Assembly (NCBI GenBank): GCA_030835135.1
Contig: JAUQWO010000076.1
Location: 1-64,000 of the forward strand
From: Bacteroidota bacterium
GTDB taxonomy: Bacteria > Bacteroidota > Ignavibacteria > UBA10030 > UBA6906
Direction of reading: 5' to 3'
DNA length: 64,000 bases
Every line of letters starts with the position of its first letter. Position 1 is the stretch's first letter. The notes beneath the pieces were generated by a model, which saw nothing but the letters and a program-made list of their open reading frames with translations, made no database searches and had not been told where the DNA came from. This document shows positions 1 to 12,938 of the stretch, one piece after another. A program made the translations under genes and the position numbers.

Positions 1-5
1 GACAA

Positions 6-41
6 ATTCAGATATCAGAATTCAGATATCAGATATCTGAA
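6..41. repeat. Short-word direct and inverted repeat
   Basis: A 14-bp word (ATTCAGATATCAGA) occurs twice in tandem at 6-19 and 20-33. The second copy runs into an inverted partner, so TTCAGATATC (21-30) and GATATCTGAA (32-41) form a perfect 10-bp inverted repeat around a single A. No gene is visible before the first tRNA. Similar short-word palindromic spacers occur at 583-619 and 63166-63183. Confidence 0.8.
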
Positions 42-65
42 GTGGAAGCGAAGAAGGGTTGGTTT

Positions 66-138
66 GCGGGAGTAACTCAGTTGGTAGAGTCACAGCCTTC
101 CAAGCTGTTGGTCGCGGGTTCGAGTCCCGTCTCCCGCT
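66..138 (+). tRNA. tRNA-Gly (anticodon TCC)
   Basis: A 73-nt cloverleaf can be drawn. The acceptor stem pairs GCGGGAG with CTCCCGC, the D-arm and the T-arm (GTTCGAGTC) are intact, and the anticodon loop CTTCCAA gives TCC. The 3' CCA is not encoded. It is the first of three tRNA genes around rpmG, a gene order common upstream of secE-nusG in bacteria. Confidence 0.93.
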
Positions 139-170
139 CGACGCCGTGAGGTTGCAGAAGGTGGTAGGAC

Positions 171-243
<73 letters not shown>

Positions 244-303
244 CAAGCGCGCGGTAGGCGGTCTGCGCGAAACCTGCGTTAATGATAGAGACCCGAGGAC
301 CCT

Positions 304-453
304 GTGAGAGACATCATCACGTTGGAATGCACGGAGTGCAAGCGCCGCAATTACTCCACGACCAAGAACAAGAAGAAGCAGTCGGGCCGCGTGGAGCACA
401 AGAAGTATTGCCGCTGGTGCAGCAAGCACACGACGCACAAAGAGACGCGCTGA
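304..453 (+). CDS. rpmG: 50S ribosomal protein L33
   Basis: A 49-residue open frame begins with GTG, preceded by a GAGGA Shine-Dalgarno at close spacing. It has the L33 signature: an early C-x2-C pair (ECTEC), a lysine-rich middle, a second C-x2-C pair (YCRWC) and the characteristic C-terminus HKETR. The four cysteines mark the zinc-binding form of L33. The protein joins the 50S subunit near the E site. The gene sits between tRNA-Thr and tRNA-Trp, a standard position upstream of secE-nusG. Confidence 0.93.
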   Translation: MRDIITLECTECKRRNYSTTKNKKKQSGRVEHKKYCRWCSKHTTHKETR

Positions 454-499
454 TCCCGGCGAGCGCCTGTACGGGCCATGACGGGTCGGTGTATGCCAC

Positions 500-573
500 A
501 CGTCAGTAGCTCAATTGGCTAGAGCAGCGGTCTCCAAAACCGCAGGTTGGGGGTTCAAGTCCCTCCTGACGTG
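500..573 (+). tRNA. tRNA-Trp (anticodon CCA)
   Basis: A 74-nt cloverleaf with acceptor stem ACGTCAG/CTGACGT, anticodon stem GCGGT/ACCGC and loop CTCCAAA, giving anticodon CCA, with G as discriminator base. tRNA-Trp directly upstream of secE is a widely conserved bacterial arrangement, which supports the call. Confidence 0.93.
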
Positions 574-582
574 CAAGATAGA

Positions 583-619
583 ATTATCCATGATCCATGG
601 ACCATGGATAATGGATCAT
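583..619. repeat. Nested inverted repeats between tRNA-Trp and secE
   Basis: Two inverted repeats overlap. ATTATCCATG (583-592) pairs with CATGGATAAT (603-612), and ATGATCCAT (590-598) pairs with ATGGATCAT (611-619). The two hairpins share bases and cannot form at once. No T-tract follows. The element may process the tRNA-Trp/secE transcript or be a mobile short-word repeat of the kind seen at 6-41. Confidence 0.7.
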
Positions 620-639
620 GAGAACAAGGGGCGGTGCCC

Positions 640-822
640 ATGAAAGAGAAGATCATTGCGTTCTTCACCGATGTGGTGAAGGAAATGAAGAAGGTCACCT
701 GGCCGAAGAAGGATGACCTCCGTGATTCGACCGTCATCGTCCTGGTGGTCTGTCTGATCATTGCGGCCTTCGTCTACGCGGTCGACGCGGGCGTCTCGGC
801 CGTTCTCCAGCAGATCCTGTAA
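640..822 (+). CDS. secE: Preprotein translocase subunit SecE
   Basis: A 60-residue protein with the short single-span SecE layout: an amphipathic N-terminal helix with the conserved stretch EMKKVTWPKKDDL, then one transmembrane helix (about residues 31-55). SecE clamps the two halves of SecY (encoded at 26209) in the plasma-membrane translocon. The ATG at 640 is chosen because AAGGGG lies about 8 nt upstream; an in-frame GTG six bases earlier is a poorer alternative. It is followed 15 bp later by nusG, the usual order. Confidence 0.93.
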   Translation: MKEKIIAFFTDVVKEMKKVTWPKKDDLRDSTVIVLVVCLIIAAFVYAVDAGVSAVLQQIL

Positions 823-837
823 GGGAAGGGGCGCGCG

Positions 838-1371
838 GTGGACAAGAAATGGTACGTGGTGCGGACGTATTCGGGCCACGAAAATAAGGTCAAGCAGGCG
901 CTCGAGAACGAGGTCGCCCAGTCCGGCCTCGGCGAGAAGATCTCTGCCGTGATCGTCCCGTCCGAAAAGGTGTTCGAGGTGAAGGACGGCAAGAAGAAGA
1001 GCAAGACGCGGACGTTCTTCCCGGGGTACATCCTTGTCGAGGCGGTCATGGACAAGGCGACGCAGCACGTGATCCTGAATACGCCCTCGGTGATCAGCTT
1101 CGTCGGTCCGAAGAATACGCCTGCGCCGCTGCAGCCGACCGAAGTGCGCCGGTTGATCGGCAAGATCGAGGAACGCAAGGATGTCGAGGTGCTGGAGGTC
1201 CCGTTCCGCGTCGGCGACGCGGTGAAGGTGATCGACGGCCCGTTCAACAATTTCAGCGGCTTCGTGCAGGAAGTGGCCGAAGAGAAGATGAAGCTGAAGG
1301 TGATGGTGTCCATCTTCGGGCGGAAGACGCCGGTGGAGTTGGACTTCAGCCAGGTGGAACTCGAAAAGTAG
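838..1371 (+). CDS. nusG: Transcription termination/antitermination factor NusG
   Basis: A 177-residue protein with the NGN domain at the N-terminus (KWYVVRTYSGHENKV), the FFPGYILVE core strand, and a C-terminal KOW domain near residues 120-150 (RVGDAVKVIDGPFNNFSG). NusG binds RNA polymerase, lowers pausing, and links it to Rho or to ribosomal S10. It starts with GTG behind a GAAGGGG-type ribosome site. Length and domain order are normal. It sits between secE and rplK as in most bacteria. Confidence 0.96.
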   Translation: MDKKWYVVRTYSGHENKVKQALENEVAQSGLGEKISAVIVPSEKVFEVKDGKKKSKTRTFFPGYILVEAVMDKATQHVILNTPSVISFVGPKNTPAPLQPTEVRRLIGKIEERKDVEVLEVPFRVGDAVKVIDGPFNNFSGFVQEVAEEKMKLKVMVSIFGRKTPVELDFSQVELEK

Positions 1372-1402
1372 TGATTGATCATTTCGTAGAAGGCATGCTG
1401 TC

Positions 1403-1828
1403 ATGAAGAAGATCGTTGGCTATGTGAAGCTGCAGATCCCCGCCGGTCAGGCCAATCCTGCCCCGCCGGTCGGTCCCGCCCTCGGCCAGAAGGGCGTGAA
1501 CATCATGGAGTTCTGCAAGCAGTTCAATGCGCGCACGCAAAAAGAAGCCGGGATGATCATCCCCGTGGTGATCACGGTGTTCTCGGACAAGTCGTTCACC
1601 TTCATCACGAAGACCCCGCCGGCCGCCGTGCTGCTGGCAAAGGCCGCGAAGATCGAGAAGGGCTCGGCCGAGTCCAACCGGACGAAGGTGGGCCGTGTGA
1701 CGAAGAAGCAGGTCCGTGAGATCGCGACGATCAAGATGCCCGACTTGAACGCGAATGACATCGATGCGGCGATGAGCATGGTCGCCGGCACCGCCCGCAG
1801 CATGGGGTTGACGGTCGTCGAAGACTAA
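1403..1828 (+). CDS. rplK: 50S ribosomal protein L11
   Basis: A 141-residue L11 of usual length. The N-terminal domain carries the proline-rich switch segment [13 protein letters not shown], where thiostrepton contacts the L11/23S complex. The C-terminal RNA-binding domain contains the TPPA...LL and GTARSMGL segments. L11 forms the GTPase-associated stalk base with L10 and L12. ATG start; the next gene, rplA, is separated by a structured 75-nt spacer. Confidence 0.97.
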   Translation: MKKIVGYVKLQIPAGQANPAPPVGPALGQKGVNIMEFCKQFNARTQKEAGMIIPVVITVFSDKSFTFITKTPPAAVLLAKAAKIEKGSAESNRTKVGRVTKKQVREIATIKMPDLNANDIDAAMSMVAGTARSMGLTVVED

Positions 1829-1835
1829 AGGGTTC

Positions 1836-1890
1836 GGCGTGTTCGCACGCCGGTGGGAGTCCGGCCATCCCGGACGATAATACCACACGA
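1836..1890 (+). promoter_or_regulatory. Probable L1-binding operator (23S rRNA mimic) before rplA
   Basis: The rplK-rplA spacer contains a UUCG-capped 6-bp hairpin (1836-1851). It is followed by GGTGGGAG (1852-1859), a 6-bp hairpin with arms GTCCGG/CCGGAC (1859-1875), and then GATAATACCAC (1876-1886). From knowledge of 23S rRNA, the L1 site in helices 76-77 has the same arrangement: GGUGGGAG on one side of a stem and GAAAUACCACC on the other. L1 represses its own mRNA by binding such mimics in several bacteria and archaea. The assignment is by pattern match and has not been folded by program. Confidence 0.78.
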
Positions 1891-1903
1891 AAGCACTATT
1901 GCG

Positions 1904-2602
1904 ATGAAGATGAGCAAGCGTTTTACCGCCTTGTCCAAGCAGGTGGATATGGACAAGGTGTATTCGGTCGAAGAGGCCGTCGCCAAGGTGAAGGCGACCG
2001 CGACCGCGAAATTCGTTGAATCGGTCGATATCGCCGTTCGTCTGGGCGTCGATCCCAAGAAGGCCGATCAGGCCGTGCGCGGTACCGTGGCGTTGCCTCA
2101 TGGCATCGGCCGCGAGGTCCGCGTGCTCGTCATGGCCCGCCCGCCCCGCGATGAAGAAGCGAAGGCGGCCGGGGCAGACCATGCCGGATTGGCGGAATAC
2201 GTCCAGAAGATCCAGGCAGGCTGGGCCGACATCGATGTGATCATCGCCACGCCGGATGTGATGGGCGAGGTCGGCAAGCTGGGCAAGATCCTCGGTCCCC
2301 GGGGCCTCATGCCCAACCCGAAGAGCGGCACGGTGACGCAGGACGTTGCCAAGGCCGTGAAGGAAGTGAAGGCCGGGAAGATCGAATTCCGCGTGGACAA
2401 GGCCGGCATCCTGCATTCGAGCGTCGGGAAGGCGAGCTTCGAGCCCAAGGCGCTGGTGGACAATATTCATGCGTTCATCAACGCCGTCAACCGGCTGCGT
2501 CCGCCGACGGCCAAGGGGACGTATATCAAGAGCATTCACCTCTCCAGTACGATGGGTATCGGAGTGGAAATTGATCGTACCGCACATGCGGTGCATCAAT
2601 AA
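1904..2602 (+). CDS. rplA: 50S ribosomal protein L1
   Basis: A 232-residue L1 of normal length. It shows the VDVAVRLG-like strand (SVDIAVRLGVDPKKADQ), GTVALPHG, the central domain with GRLMPNPK-like GPRGLMPNPKSGTV, and the C-terminal TYIKSIHLSSTMG. L1 forms the mobile stalk that guides deacylated tRNA from the E site, and it can act as a translational repressor. The start at 1904 (MKMSKRF) agrees with the family; an upstream in-frame start would read through the operator. No strong Shine-Dalgarno precedes it, which fits control by the adjoining RNA structure. Confidence 0.95.
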   Translation: MKMSKRFTALSKQVDMDKVYSVEEAVAKVKATATAKFVESVDIAVRLGVDPKKADQAVRGTVALPHGIGREVRVLVMARPPRDEEAKAAGADHAGLAEYVQKIQAGWADIDVIIATPDVMGEVGKLGKILGPRGLMPNPKSGTVTQDVAKAVKEVKAGKIEFRVDKAGILHSSVGKASFEPKALVDNIHAFINAVNRLRPPTAKGTYIKSIHLSSTMGIGVEIDRTAHAVHQ

Positions 2603-2715
2603 GAACCAGGTGTTACGCACTCACTAATCAACTGCTGCGCGTTCATTGCCCGGGGTGTATCACCGGGGCTTCTCTCTCAGCGCGCACATACCTCCCGTGA
2701 GGTAGGAAGGACGTA
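2603..2715 (+). promoter_or_regulatory. Candidate L10 leader (rplJ 5' region)
   Basis: This 113-nt spacer holds two stem-loops. One spans 2648-2669, where GCCC pairs with GGGC and GGTG with CACC, with small bulges. The other is a perfect 6-bp stem, TACCTC/GAGGTA, at 2689-2704. It ends at the GGAAGG ribosome site of rplJ. In most bacteria the L10(L12)4 complex binds an RNA leader at exactly this place to repress rplJ-rplL. I infer the same here from position and structure; the kink-turn motif was not verified. Confidence 0.55.
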
Positions 2716-3237
2716 ATGAAACGTACGGAGAAAGAACAGATCATCGCCGATGTGGCGGAGGTCGCGGGCCGTGCGCACGGGATGTTCTTCACCGACTTCA
2801 GCGGTCTGACCGTGGAGCAGGCGACGGAATTGCGCCGTGAGCTCCGGAAGTCCGGTATCGACTATGTCGTCGCGAAGAACACCCTTATCCGGAAGGCACT
2901 CGAGCAACTGGGCGGATACGACAAGGTATTCCCCGGCCTCAAAGGCCCGACGGGTGTCGCATTTGCCTTTGACGATCCGGTCGCGCCCGCGAAGGTCATT
3001 CAGAAGTTCAGCGAGAAGCACAAGAAGCTCAAGCTGAAGATCTGCGTGATCGAGCGCGAAGTGTACGACGGCTCCCGTCTGGCAGAGATCGCCCTGATCC
3101 CGTCGCGTGGCGACGTGATCGCAGGCATCCTGGGCAGCATCAACGCGCCGCTCGCCGGCGTCCCGGGTACCGTGAACGCCGTGATCCGTGAACTGGTCAG
3201 CGTCATCGATGAACTCGGCAAGAAGAAGGCCGCCTGA
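2716..3237 (+). CDS. rplJ: 50S ribosomal protein L10
   Basis: A 173-residue L10. It opens with MKRTEKEQIIADV and continues with the conserved core DFSGLTVEQATELRRELR and YVVAKNTLIRKAL, ending with a C-terminal helix that anchors L12 dimers. L10 carries L7/L12 on the 50S stalk that recruits translation factors. ATG with GGAAGG upstream. It is co-transcribed with rplL, 48 bp downstream. Confidence 0.96.
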   Translation: MKRTEKEQIIADVAEVAGRAHGMFFTDFSGLTVEQATELRRELRKSGIDYVVAKNTLIRKALEQLGGYDKVFPGLKGPTGVAFAFDDPVAPAKVIQKFSEKHKKLKLKICVIEREVYDGSRLAEIALIPSRGDVIAGILGSINAPLAGVPGTVNAVIRELVSVIDELGKKKAA

Positions 3238-3285
3238 GTTCCCGCAACGAGAGTGAAACGAGAAGAATAATCAAGGAGAGTCATC

Positions 3286-3660
3286 ATGTCCGCAGTTGCC
3301 GAGATCGTAGAGAAAATTGAAAAACTGACCCTGCTCGAAGCCGTCGAACTGAAGAAGGCCCTCGAGGACAAGTTCGGTGTCACCGCCGCCGCTCCGATGA
3401 TGATGGCCGGTGCCGCGCCCGCAGCAGCCGCCGCCGCCGTCGAAGAGAAGACCGAGTTCACGGTCGTCCTGAAGGAAGCCGGTGCCCAGAAGATCAACGT
3501 GATCAAGGTCGTCCGCGCTGCCACGGGCCTCGGCCTGAAGGAAGCCAAGGATCTGGTGGATGGTGCACCGAAGCCGATCAAGGAATCCATCTCCAAGGAC
3601 GACGCGGAGAAGCTGAAGAAGGAACTCGAAGAAGCCGGAGCATCGGTCGAGCTGAAGTAA
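3286..3660 (+). CDS. rplL: 50S ribosomal protein L7/L12
   Basis: A 124-residue L7/L12. The N-terminal dimerisation domain ([25 protein letters not shown]) is joined by an alanine-rich hinge to the globular C-terminal domain with [20 protein letters not shown] and [15 protein letters not shown]. The C-terminal domain contacts EF-Tu, EF-G and initiation factors. AAGGAG lies just before the ATG. Normal length. An attenuator-like hairpin follows before rpoB, so rplL is likely made in excess over polymerase. Confidence 0.97.
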   Translation: MSAVAEIVEKIEKLTLLEAVELKKALEDKFGVTAAAPMMMAGAAPAAAAAAVEEKTEFTVVLKEAGAQKINVIKVVRAATGLGLKEAKDLVDGAPKPIKESISKDDAEKLKKELEEAGASVELK

Positions 3661-3811
3661 GCAGGTAGTCCCCGGGGCTGACCGGCCCGCGTGAGCACCT
3701 CCGACGTTCCGGAACGGGAGAGATGCTGACGGCAGGCCGGGAAGCCCTGGATTGTAACACACGGTCGGGTGAACCGCGTTATGTCTCTGACAACATTCTG
3801 TCGTACCCACA

Positions 3812-3849
3812 AGCAGGCCCCCTCCGTGTGGCTTGCTGTTTCTGTTTTT
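3812..3849 (+). terminator. Intrinsic terminator/attenuator between rplL and rpoB
   Basis: An 8-bp stem AGCAGGCC/GGCTTGCT (3812-3819 with 3830-3837, one G-T pair) closes a 10-nt loop. It is followed by GTTTCTGTTTTTA. It sits in the 245-bp rplL-rpoB spacer, where E. coli also has a partial terminator that lowers rpoBC expression relative to ribosomal proteins. I see no other clear element in this spacer. Confidence 0.7.
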
Positions 3850-3905
3850 AGCGGTACGCGTGTCCCCGATGCCGTACACCAGACACTGACCAAGGAGTGG
3901 CGCTC

Positions 3906-6900
3906 TTGAAGAATCAAGCCAACAAGCGCATCTCGTTCGGCAAGATCCCGGAGATCATCGATGCACCCGATCTCCTGAACATCCAGCTCGAGTCGTGGGA
4001 AAGCTTCCTGCAGGCCGATGCCGCACCCGCACGGCGGAAGAACCGCGGGCTGCAGGCCGTGTTCAAGATGAATTTCCCTGTGACCGACGCCCGCGAGAAT
4101 TTCCTCCTCGAGTTCGTCGAGTACTACGTGGAGAAGCCGAAGTACGCCGTCGCCGAGTGCGTCGAGCGCGGACTCACGTACGCCGTGCCGGTGAAGGCCA
4201 AACTGCGCCTGTCGCAGAAGGCCGAGGACGGGAAGAGCTTCATCAATACCATCGAACAGGACGTCTATCTCGGCAACCTGCCGACGATGACGAACAAGGG
4301 AACGTTCATCATCAACGGCGCCGAACGCGTCGTGGTGAGCCAGCTGCACCGTTCCCCCGGCGTGTTCTTCAGCGAATCCATGCACCCGAATGGGACGCCG
4401 ATCTATTCCGCGCGTATCATCCCGTTCCGCGGGTCGTGGGTCGAGTTCACGACCGATATCAACAACGTGATGTATGCGTACATCGACCGGAAGAAGAAGT
4501 TCCCGGTCACCACGCTCCTCCGCGCCCTCGGGTACTCGTCCGATGACGAGATCCTCACCCTCTTCAACCTCGTGGAAGAAGTGGATGTCGCCAAGGCCGA
4601 CCTCGAATCATTCGAAGGCCGGATGATCTGCAGCGACGTGGTGGACCGGAAGACGGGCGAGATCTTCCTCAACAAGGACACCCGCCTGGATGCCGAGATC
4701 ATCAAGCGCATCAAGAAGGCCGGCGTCAAGAAGATCCGCCTCCTGCAGCAGCAGGGGAACGAGGAATCGGTCATCGCCAAGACCATCCTCAAGGACAGTG
4801 TCCGGTCCGAAGAGGATGCCCTCACGGCCATCTACAAGCAGCTCCGCTCGGGCGACGCGCCCGATCTGGAGACCGCCAAGACCCTCATCGACCGCCTCTT
4901 CTTCAATGAGAAGCGGTACGATCTCGGCGATGTCGGCCGCTACCGTATCAACAGCAAGCTGGGCCTCGACATCCCGGTGTCGACCACGACGCTGACGAAG
5001 GGCGACATCATCGCCATCATCAACTACCTCATCGAACTGCAGCAGAAGAAACGCGCGGTCGATGATATCGATCACCTCGGCAACCGCCGTGTCCGCACGG
5101 TGGGCGAGCAGATCGCCGGACAGTTCAACATCGGTCTGGCCCGCATGGCCCGCACGATCCGCGAGCGGATGAACGTGCGTGACAGCGAGAACCTCACGCC
5201 GCAGGACATGGTCAACGCCCGCACCATCAGCAGCGTGATCAATGCGTTCTTCGGGACGAACCCCCTGTCGCAGTTCATGGACCAGACCAATCCGCTGGCC
5301 GAACTGACGAACAAGCGCCGCATGTCGGCCCTTGGACCGGGCGGTCTGACCCGCGAGCGTGCCGGCTTCGAGGTGCGCGACGTGCACTATACGCACTACG
5401 GCCGCCTCTGCCCCATCGAGACGCCGGAAGGTCCGAACATCGGTCTGATCTCTTCGCTCTGTATCCATGCCCGCGTCAACGAGTTCGGGTTCATCGAGAC
5501 CCCGTATCGCCGCGTGGTCAAGGGGCGGGTGCTGGACGAGATCGAGTTCCTGACGGCAGAACAGGAAGAGAACCTGACGGTCGCCCAGGCGAATGCGCCG
5601 CTCGATACGCGCGGCAATTTCCAGATGGAGCGCGTGAAAGCCCGCTTCCAGAGCGACTTCCCGGTGGTGAAGCCGGATGAGGTCAATTATATGGACGTCG
5701 CGCCGAACCAGATCGTGAGCGCGGCGGCGGCACTCATCCCGTTCCTCGAGCACGACGATGCGAACCGCGCACTCATGGGTTCGAACATGCAGCGCCAGGC
5801 GGTGCCGCTCCTCCGTCCGGAAGCCCCGATCGTGGGCACGGGCCTCGAGGAGAAGATCGCCCGCGATGCACGCGCGCTCACGGTGGCCGAACGTAATGGC
5901 ATCGTGACGTACGTCGATGCCGACCGCATCATGGTCGAGTACGACATCGACGAGAACAGCACCGAGGCACTCATCTCCTTCGAAGATAAGCGCCGGGTGG
6001 AGTATCCGCTCACGAAGTTCTTCCGGACCAACCAGGACACCTGCATCAACCAGCGTGCCGTGGTGAAACCGGGTGACCGCGTGCGGAAGGGCGACGTGCT
6101 GGCCGATGGCGCAGCGACGGAAGGCGGCGAGCTCGCGCTCGGTCGCAACGTGGTCGTGGCGTTCATGCCGTGGAACGGCTACAACTTTGAAGATGCCATC
6201 ATCGTCAGCGAACGGATGGTGTCGAACGACGTGTTCACCTCGATCCATATCGAGGAGTTCGAATTGCAGGTCCGCGATACGAAGCGTGGCGAAGAAGAAC
6301 TGACCCGGGAGATCCCGAACGTCAGCGAGGAAGCCACGAAGGACCTGGACGAGAACGGCATCATCCGCATCGGCGCCGAGGTGGTGGAAGGCGATATCCT
6401 CATCGGCAAGATCACGCCGAAGGGCGAATCGGACCCGACCCCCGAAGAGAAGCTATTGAAGGCGATCTTCGGCGAGAAGGCCGGCGATGTGAAGGATGCG
6501 TCGCTGAAAGCGCCTCCGGGCATGAAGGGCGTGGTCATCAATACGAAGCTCTTCAGCCGCAAGAAGAAGGACGCCGAGTCCAAGAAAGAGGACAAGAAGC
6601 GGAGCGATGCCCTCGACCGCCAGCGCCGGAAGATCCTTGCCGAGCTGCGCGAACGCCTTGCCTCCAAGCTGGGCATCCTGCTCGACGAGGAGAAGTCGGT
6701 CGGCGTGCGCGACAACGACGGCAACATGGTGTTCCGCAGCGGGACGACCTTCCGCCGCGATACCTTCGAGTCCTATGAGGACCTGGAGAAGCTGGACCAC
6801 ACGAAAGAGTGGGTCGAGGACAAGCGCAAGAACACCACCCTGAGCAAGATCTACACGAACTACTTCGACAAGCTGGCAGCGATCGAGGAAGAGTTCCGCC

Positions 6901-7670
6901 ACGAGAAGAACAAGATCCAGCTCGGCGATGAACTGCCCCCCGGCGTGGTGCAGCTGGCCAAGGTGTACGTCGCCAAGAAGCGCAAGCTGTCCGTGGGCGA
7001 CAAGATGGCCGGCCGTCACGGTAACAAGGGTGTCGTCTCGCGCGTGGTGCCTGCGGCCGATATGCCGTTCCTGCCGGATGGCAGGTCGGTGGACATCGTG
7101 CTGAACCCGCTGGGCGTGCCTTCCCGCATGAACCTGGGCCAGCTGTTCGAGACCGCGCTCGGTTGGGCGGGGCTCTCGCTCGGGACGAAGTACGCATCGC
7201 CGATCTTCGACGGTGCGACGTGGGATGACGTGGCGGGCGAACTGCAGAAGGCCGGCAAGGGCACGACGTCACGGTCCGTCCTGTACGACGGCCGGACGGG
7301 CGAGCGGTTCGACCAGGAAGTCACGACCGGCGTCATCTACATGCTCAAACTGTCGCACCTTGTCGACGATAAGATCCATGCCCGGTCGATCGGGCCGTAT
7401 TCCCTCATCACCCAGCAGCCCCTCGGTGGCAAGGCCCAGTTCGGCGGCCAGCGCTTCGGAGAGATGGAGGTCTGGGCGCTTGAGGCGTACGGTGCAGCAC
7501 ACGTGCTGCAGGAGATCCTGACCGTGAAGAGTGACGACGTCTCCGGCCGTGCCAAGGTCTATGAGGCGATCGTCAAGGGAGATAACCTGCCCGAGTCCAA
7601 CGTTCCGGAATCGTTCAACGTGCTCATCCGGGAGCTCATGGGACTCGGACTGGATGTGAAACTGGAGTAG
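3906..7670 (+). CDS. rpoB: DNA-directed RNA polymerase subunit beta
   Basis: A 1254-residue beta subunit. Landmarks in order are [30 protein letters not shown], the rifampicin-site segment ([20 protein letters not shown]), [29 protein letters not shown], the active-site region [21 protein letters not shown] and the C-terminal [24 protein letters not shown] charged insertion (about residues 885-1005, rich in [13 protein letters not shown]) is the type seen in Bacteroidota/Chlorobiota beta. TTG at 3906 is chosen because AAGGAG ends 8 nt upstream; an in-frame GTG at 3897 overlaps that site. Residue 469, equivalent to E. coli His526, is Asn. Confidence 0.97.
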   Translation: MKNQANKRISFGKIPEIIDAPDLLNIQLESWESFLQADAAPARRKNRGLQAVFKMNFPVTDARENFLLEFVEYYVEKPKYAVAECVERGLTYAVPVKAKLRLSQKAEDGKSFINTIEQDVYLGNLPTMTNKGTFIINGAERVVVSQLHRSPGVFFSESMHPNGTPIYSARIIPFRGSWVEFTTDINNVMYAYIDRKKKFPVTTLLRALGYSSDDEILTLFNLVEEVDVAKADLESFEGRMICSDVVDRKTGEIFLNKDTRLDAEIIKRIKKAGVKKIRLLQQQGNEESVIAKTILKDSVRSEEDALTAIYKQLRSGDAPDLETAKTLIDRLFFNEKRYDLGDVGRYRINSKLGLDIPVSTTTLTKGDIIAIINYLIELQQKKRAVDDIDHLGNRRVRTVGEQIAGQFNIGLARMARTIRERMNVRDSENLTPQDMVNARTISSVINAFFGTNPLSQFMDQTNPLAELTNKRRMSALGPGGLTRERAGFEVRDVHYTHYGRLCPIETPEGPNIGLISSLCIHARVNEFGFIETPYRRVVKGRVLDEIEFLTAEQEENLTVAQANAPLDTRGNFQMERVKARFQSDFPVVKPDEVNYMDVAPNQIVSAAAALIPFLEHDDANRALMGSNMQRQAVPLLRPEAPIVGTGLEEKIARDARALTVAERNGIVTYVDADRIMVEYDIDENSTEALISFEDKRRVEYPLTKFFRTNQDTCINQRAVVKPGDRVRKGDVLADGAATEGGELALGRNVVVAFMPWNGYNFEDAIIVSERMVSNDVFTSIHIEEFELQVRDTKRGEEELTREIPNVSEEATKDLDENGIIRIGAEVVEGDILIGKITPKGESDPTPEEKLLKAIFGEKAGDVKDASLKAPPGMKGVVINTKLFSRKKKDAESKKEDKKRSDALDRQRRKILAELRERLASKLGILLDEEKSVGVRDNDGNMVFRSGTTFRRDTFESYEDLEKLDHTKEWVEDKRKNTTLSKIYTNYFDKLAAIEEEFRHEKNKIQLGDELPPGVVQLAKVYVAKKRKLSVGDKMAGRHGNKGVVSRVVPAADMPFLPDGRSVDIVLNPLGVPSRMNLGQLFETALGWAGLSLGTKYASPIFDGATWDDVAGELQKAGKGTTSRSVLYDGRTGERFDQEVTTGVIYMLKLSHLVDDKIHARSIGPYSLITQQPLGGKAQFGGQRFGEMEVWALEAYGAAHVLQEILTVKSDDVSGRAKVYEAIVKGDNLPESNVPESFNVLIRELMGLGLDVKLE

Positions 7671-7697
7671 CGACACCACCGACTGAGGAGGTACCCA

Positions 7698-11977
<4,280 letters not shown>

Positions 11978-11981
<4 letters not shown>

Positions 11982-12006
11982 CATTCGGCAAAAAAAGTTG
12001 TACCTT
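11978..12006 (+). promoter_or_regulatory. Promoter candidate for the rpsL operon
   Basis: A perfect -35 hexamer TTGACA (11978-11983) overlaps the rpoC stop codon. A 17-bp spacer follows, then TACCTT (12001-12006). The inferred start would give a short leader of about 50 nt before rpsL. It would let the str/S10/spc/alpha genes be expressed independently of rpoBC. Confidence 0.65.
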
Positions 12007-12062
12007 GTAAGGCTGTCTTTATATCCAAGTTCATCACGATCCTGTAGTTTTTCGGAGCCAAC

Positions 12063-12440
12063 GTGCCGACGATCAATCAGCTCGTGCGGAAAAGCCGCCG
12101 TGCGGTGACATACAAGAGCAAGGCGCCCGCCATCAGCGGGAACCCCCAGAAGCGGGGGGTGTGCACGCGTGTGTATACGACCACCCCGAAAAAGCCGAAT
12201 TCGGCCCTCCGGAAGGTGGCCCGTGTCCGTCTGTCCAATGGGGTTGAGGTTACGGCCTATATCCCGGGCGAAGGGCACAATCTGCAGGAGCACAGCATCG
12301 TGATGATCCGTGGGGGCAGGGTGAAGGACCTTCCCGGTGTGCGCTACCATATCATCCGTGGCACGCTGGATACCGCAGGTGTCGCGGAACGGAAACAGGG
12401 CCGGTCGAAATACGGCGCCAAAAAAGCCAAGAAATCGTAG
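12063..12440 (+). CDS. rpsL: 30S ribosomal protein S12
   Basis: A 125-residue S12 beginning with GTG. Conserved decoding-centre segments are present: [18 protein letters not shown], with the two lysines at the streptomycin-contact site in their sensitive form, and [14 protein letters not shown]. The lysine-rich C-terminus is normal. S12 sits at the interface next to the A site and controls accuracy. First gene of the str operon, followed at 22 bp by rpsG. Confidence 0.97.
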   Translation: MPTINQLVRKSRRAVTYKSKAPAISGNPQKRGVCTRVYTTTPKKPNSALRKVARVRLSNGVEVTAYIPGEGHNLQEHSIVMIRGGRVKDLPGVRYHIIRGTLDTAGVAERKQGRSKYGAKKAKKS

Positions 12441-12461
12441 CAAACCAATCCAGGTCTCGCA

Positions 12462-12929
12462 GTGAGAAAGAAACGCGCAGGAACCCGTATCCGCATTCCC
12501 GACCCCCGGTACAACGATGTGCTGGTGTCGGAATTCATTAATAACATCATGGAAGGCGGCCAGAAGCACAAGGCCCGCCGGATCCTCTATGATGCCTTCG
12601 GGATCATCGAAGAGCGCACGAAGTTGAACGGCATCGACGTCTTTAAGAAGGCGATGTCGAACGCGCGTCCGATGCTGGAGGTGAAGGCCCGTCGTGTTGG
12701 CGGTGCCACCTACCAGGTGCCGACCGAAGTGCGGTCCGGGCGGAGCATTGCGCTTGCCATTCGCTGGCTTATCTCCTACGCCTCGGCCCGCAAAGAGCGG
12801 TCCATGGCGCAGAAGCTGGCATCCGAATTCATTGCTGCCTCCACCGGTGAAGGCAGCGCCATCAAGAAAAAGGAAGACACACATAAGATGGCCGAAGCCA
12901 ACAAGGCGTTCGCCCATTTTAAGTGGTAA
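12462..12929 (+). CDS. rpsG: 30S ribosomal protein S7
   Basis: A 155-residue S7 starting at GTG. It shows the family segments RKKRAGTRIRIPDPRYND, KHKARRILYDAF, the beta-hairpin VGGATYQVPTEVR, RWLISYA and HKMAEANKAFAHFKW. S7 nucleates 30S head assembly and contacts E-site tRNA. Normal length. Located between rpsL and fusA as in E. coli. Confidence 0.97.
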   Translation: MRKKRAGTRIRIPDPRYNDVLVSEFINNIMEGGQKHKARRILYDAFGIIEERTKLNGIDVFKKAMSNARPMLEVKARRVGGATYQVPTEVRSGRSIALAIRWLISYASARKERSMAQKLASEFIAASTGEGSAIKKKEDTHKMAEANKAFAHFKW

Positions 12930-12938
12930 GAAGAACGT

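Noticed and set aside
12063-12440. Streptomycin-resistance change in S12
   Set aside because: Both lysine positions at the drug site (TTPKKPNS and GRVKDLPG) have the usual sensitive residues.
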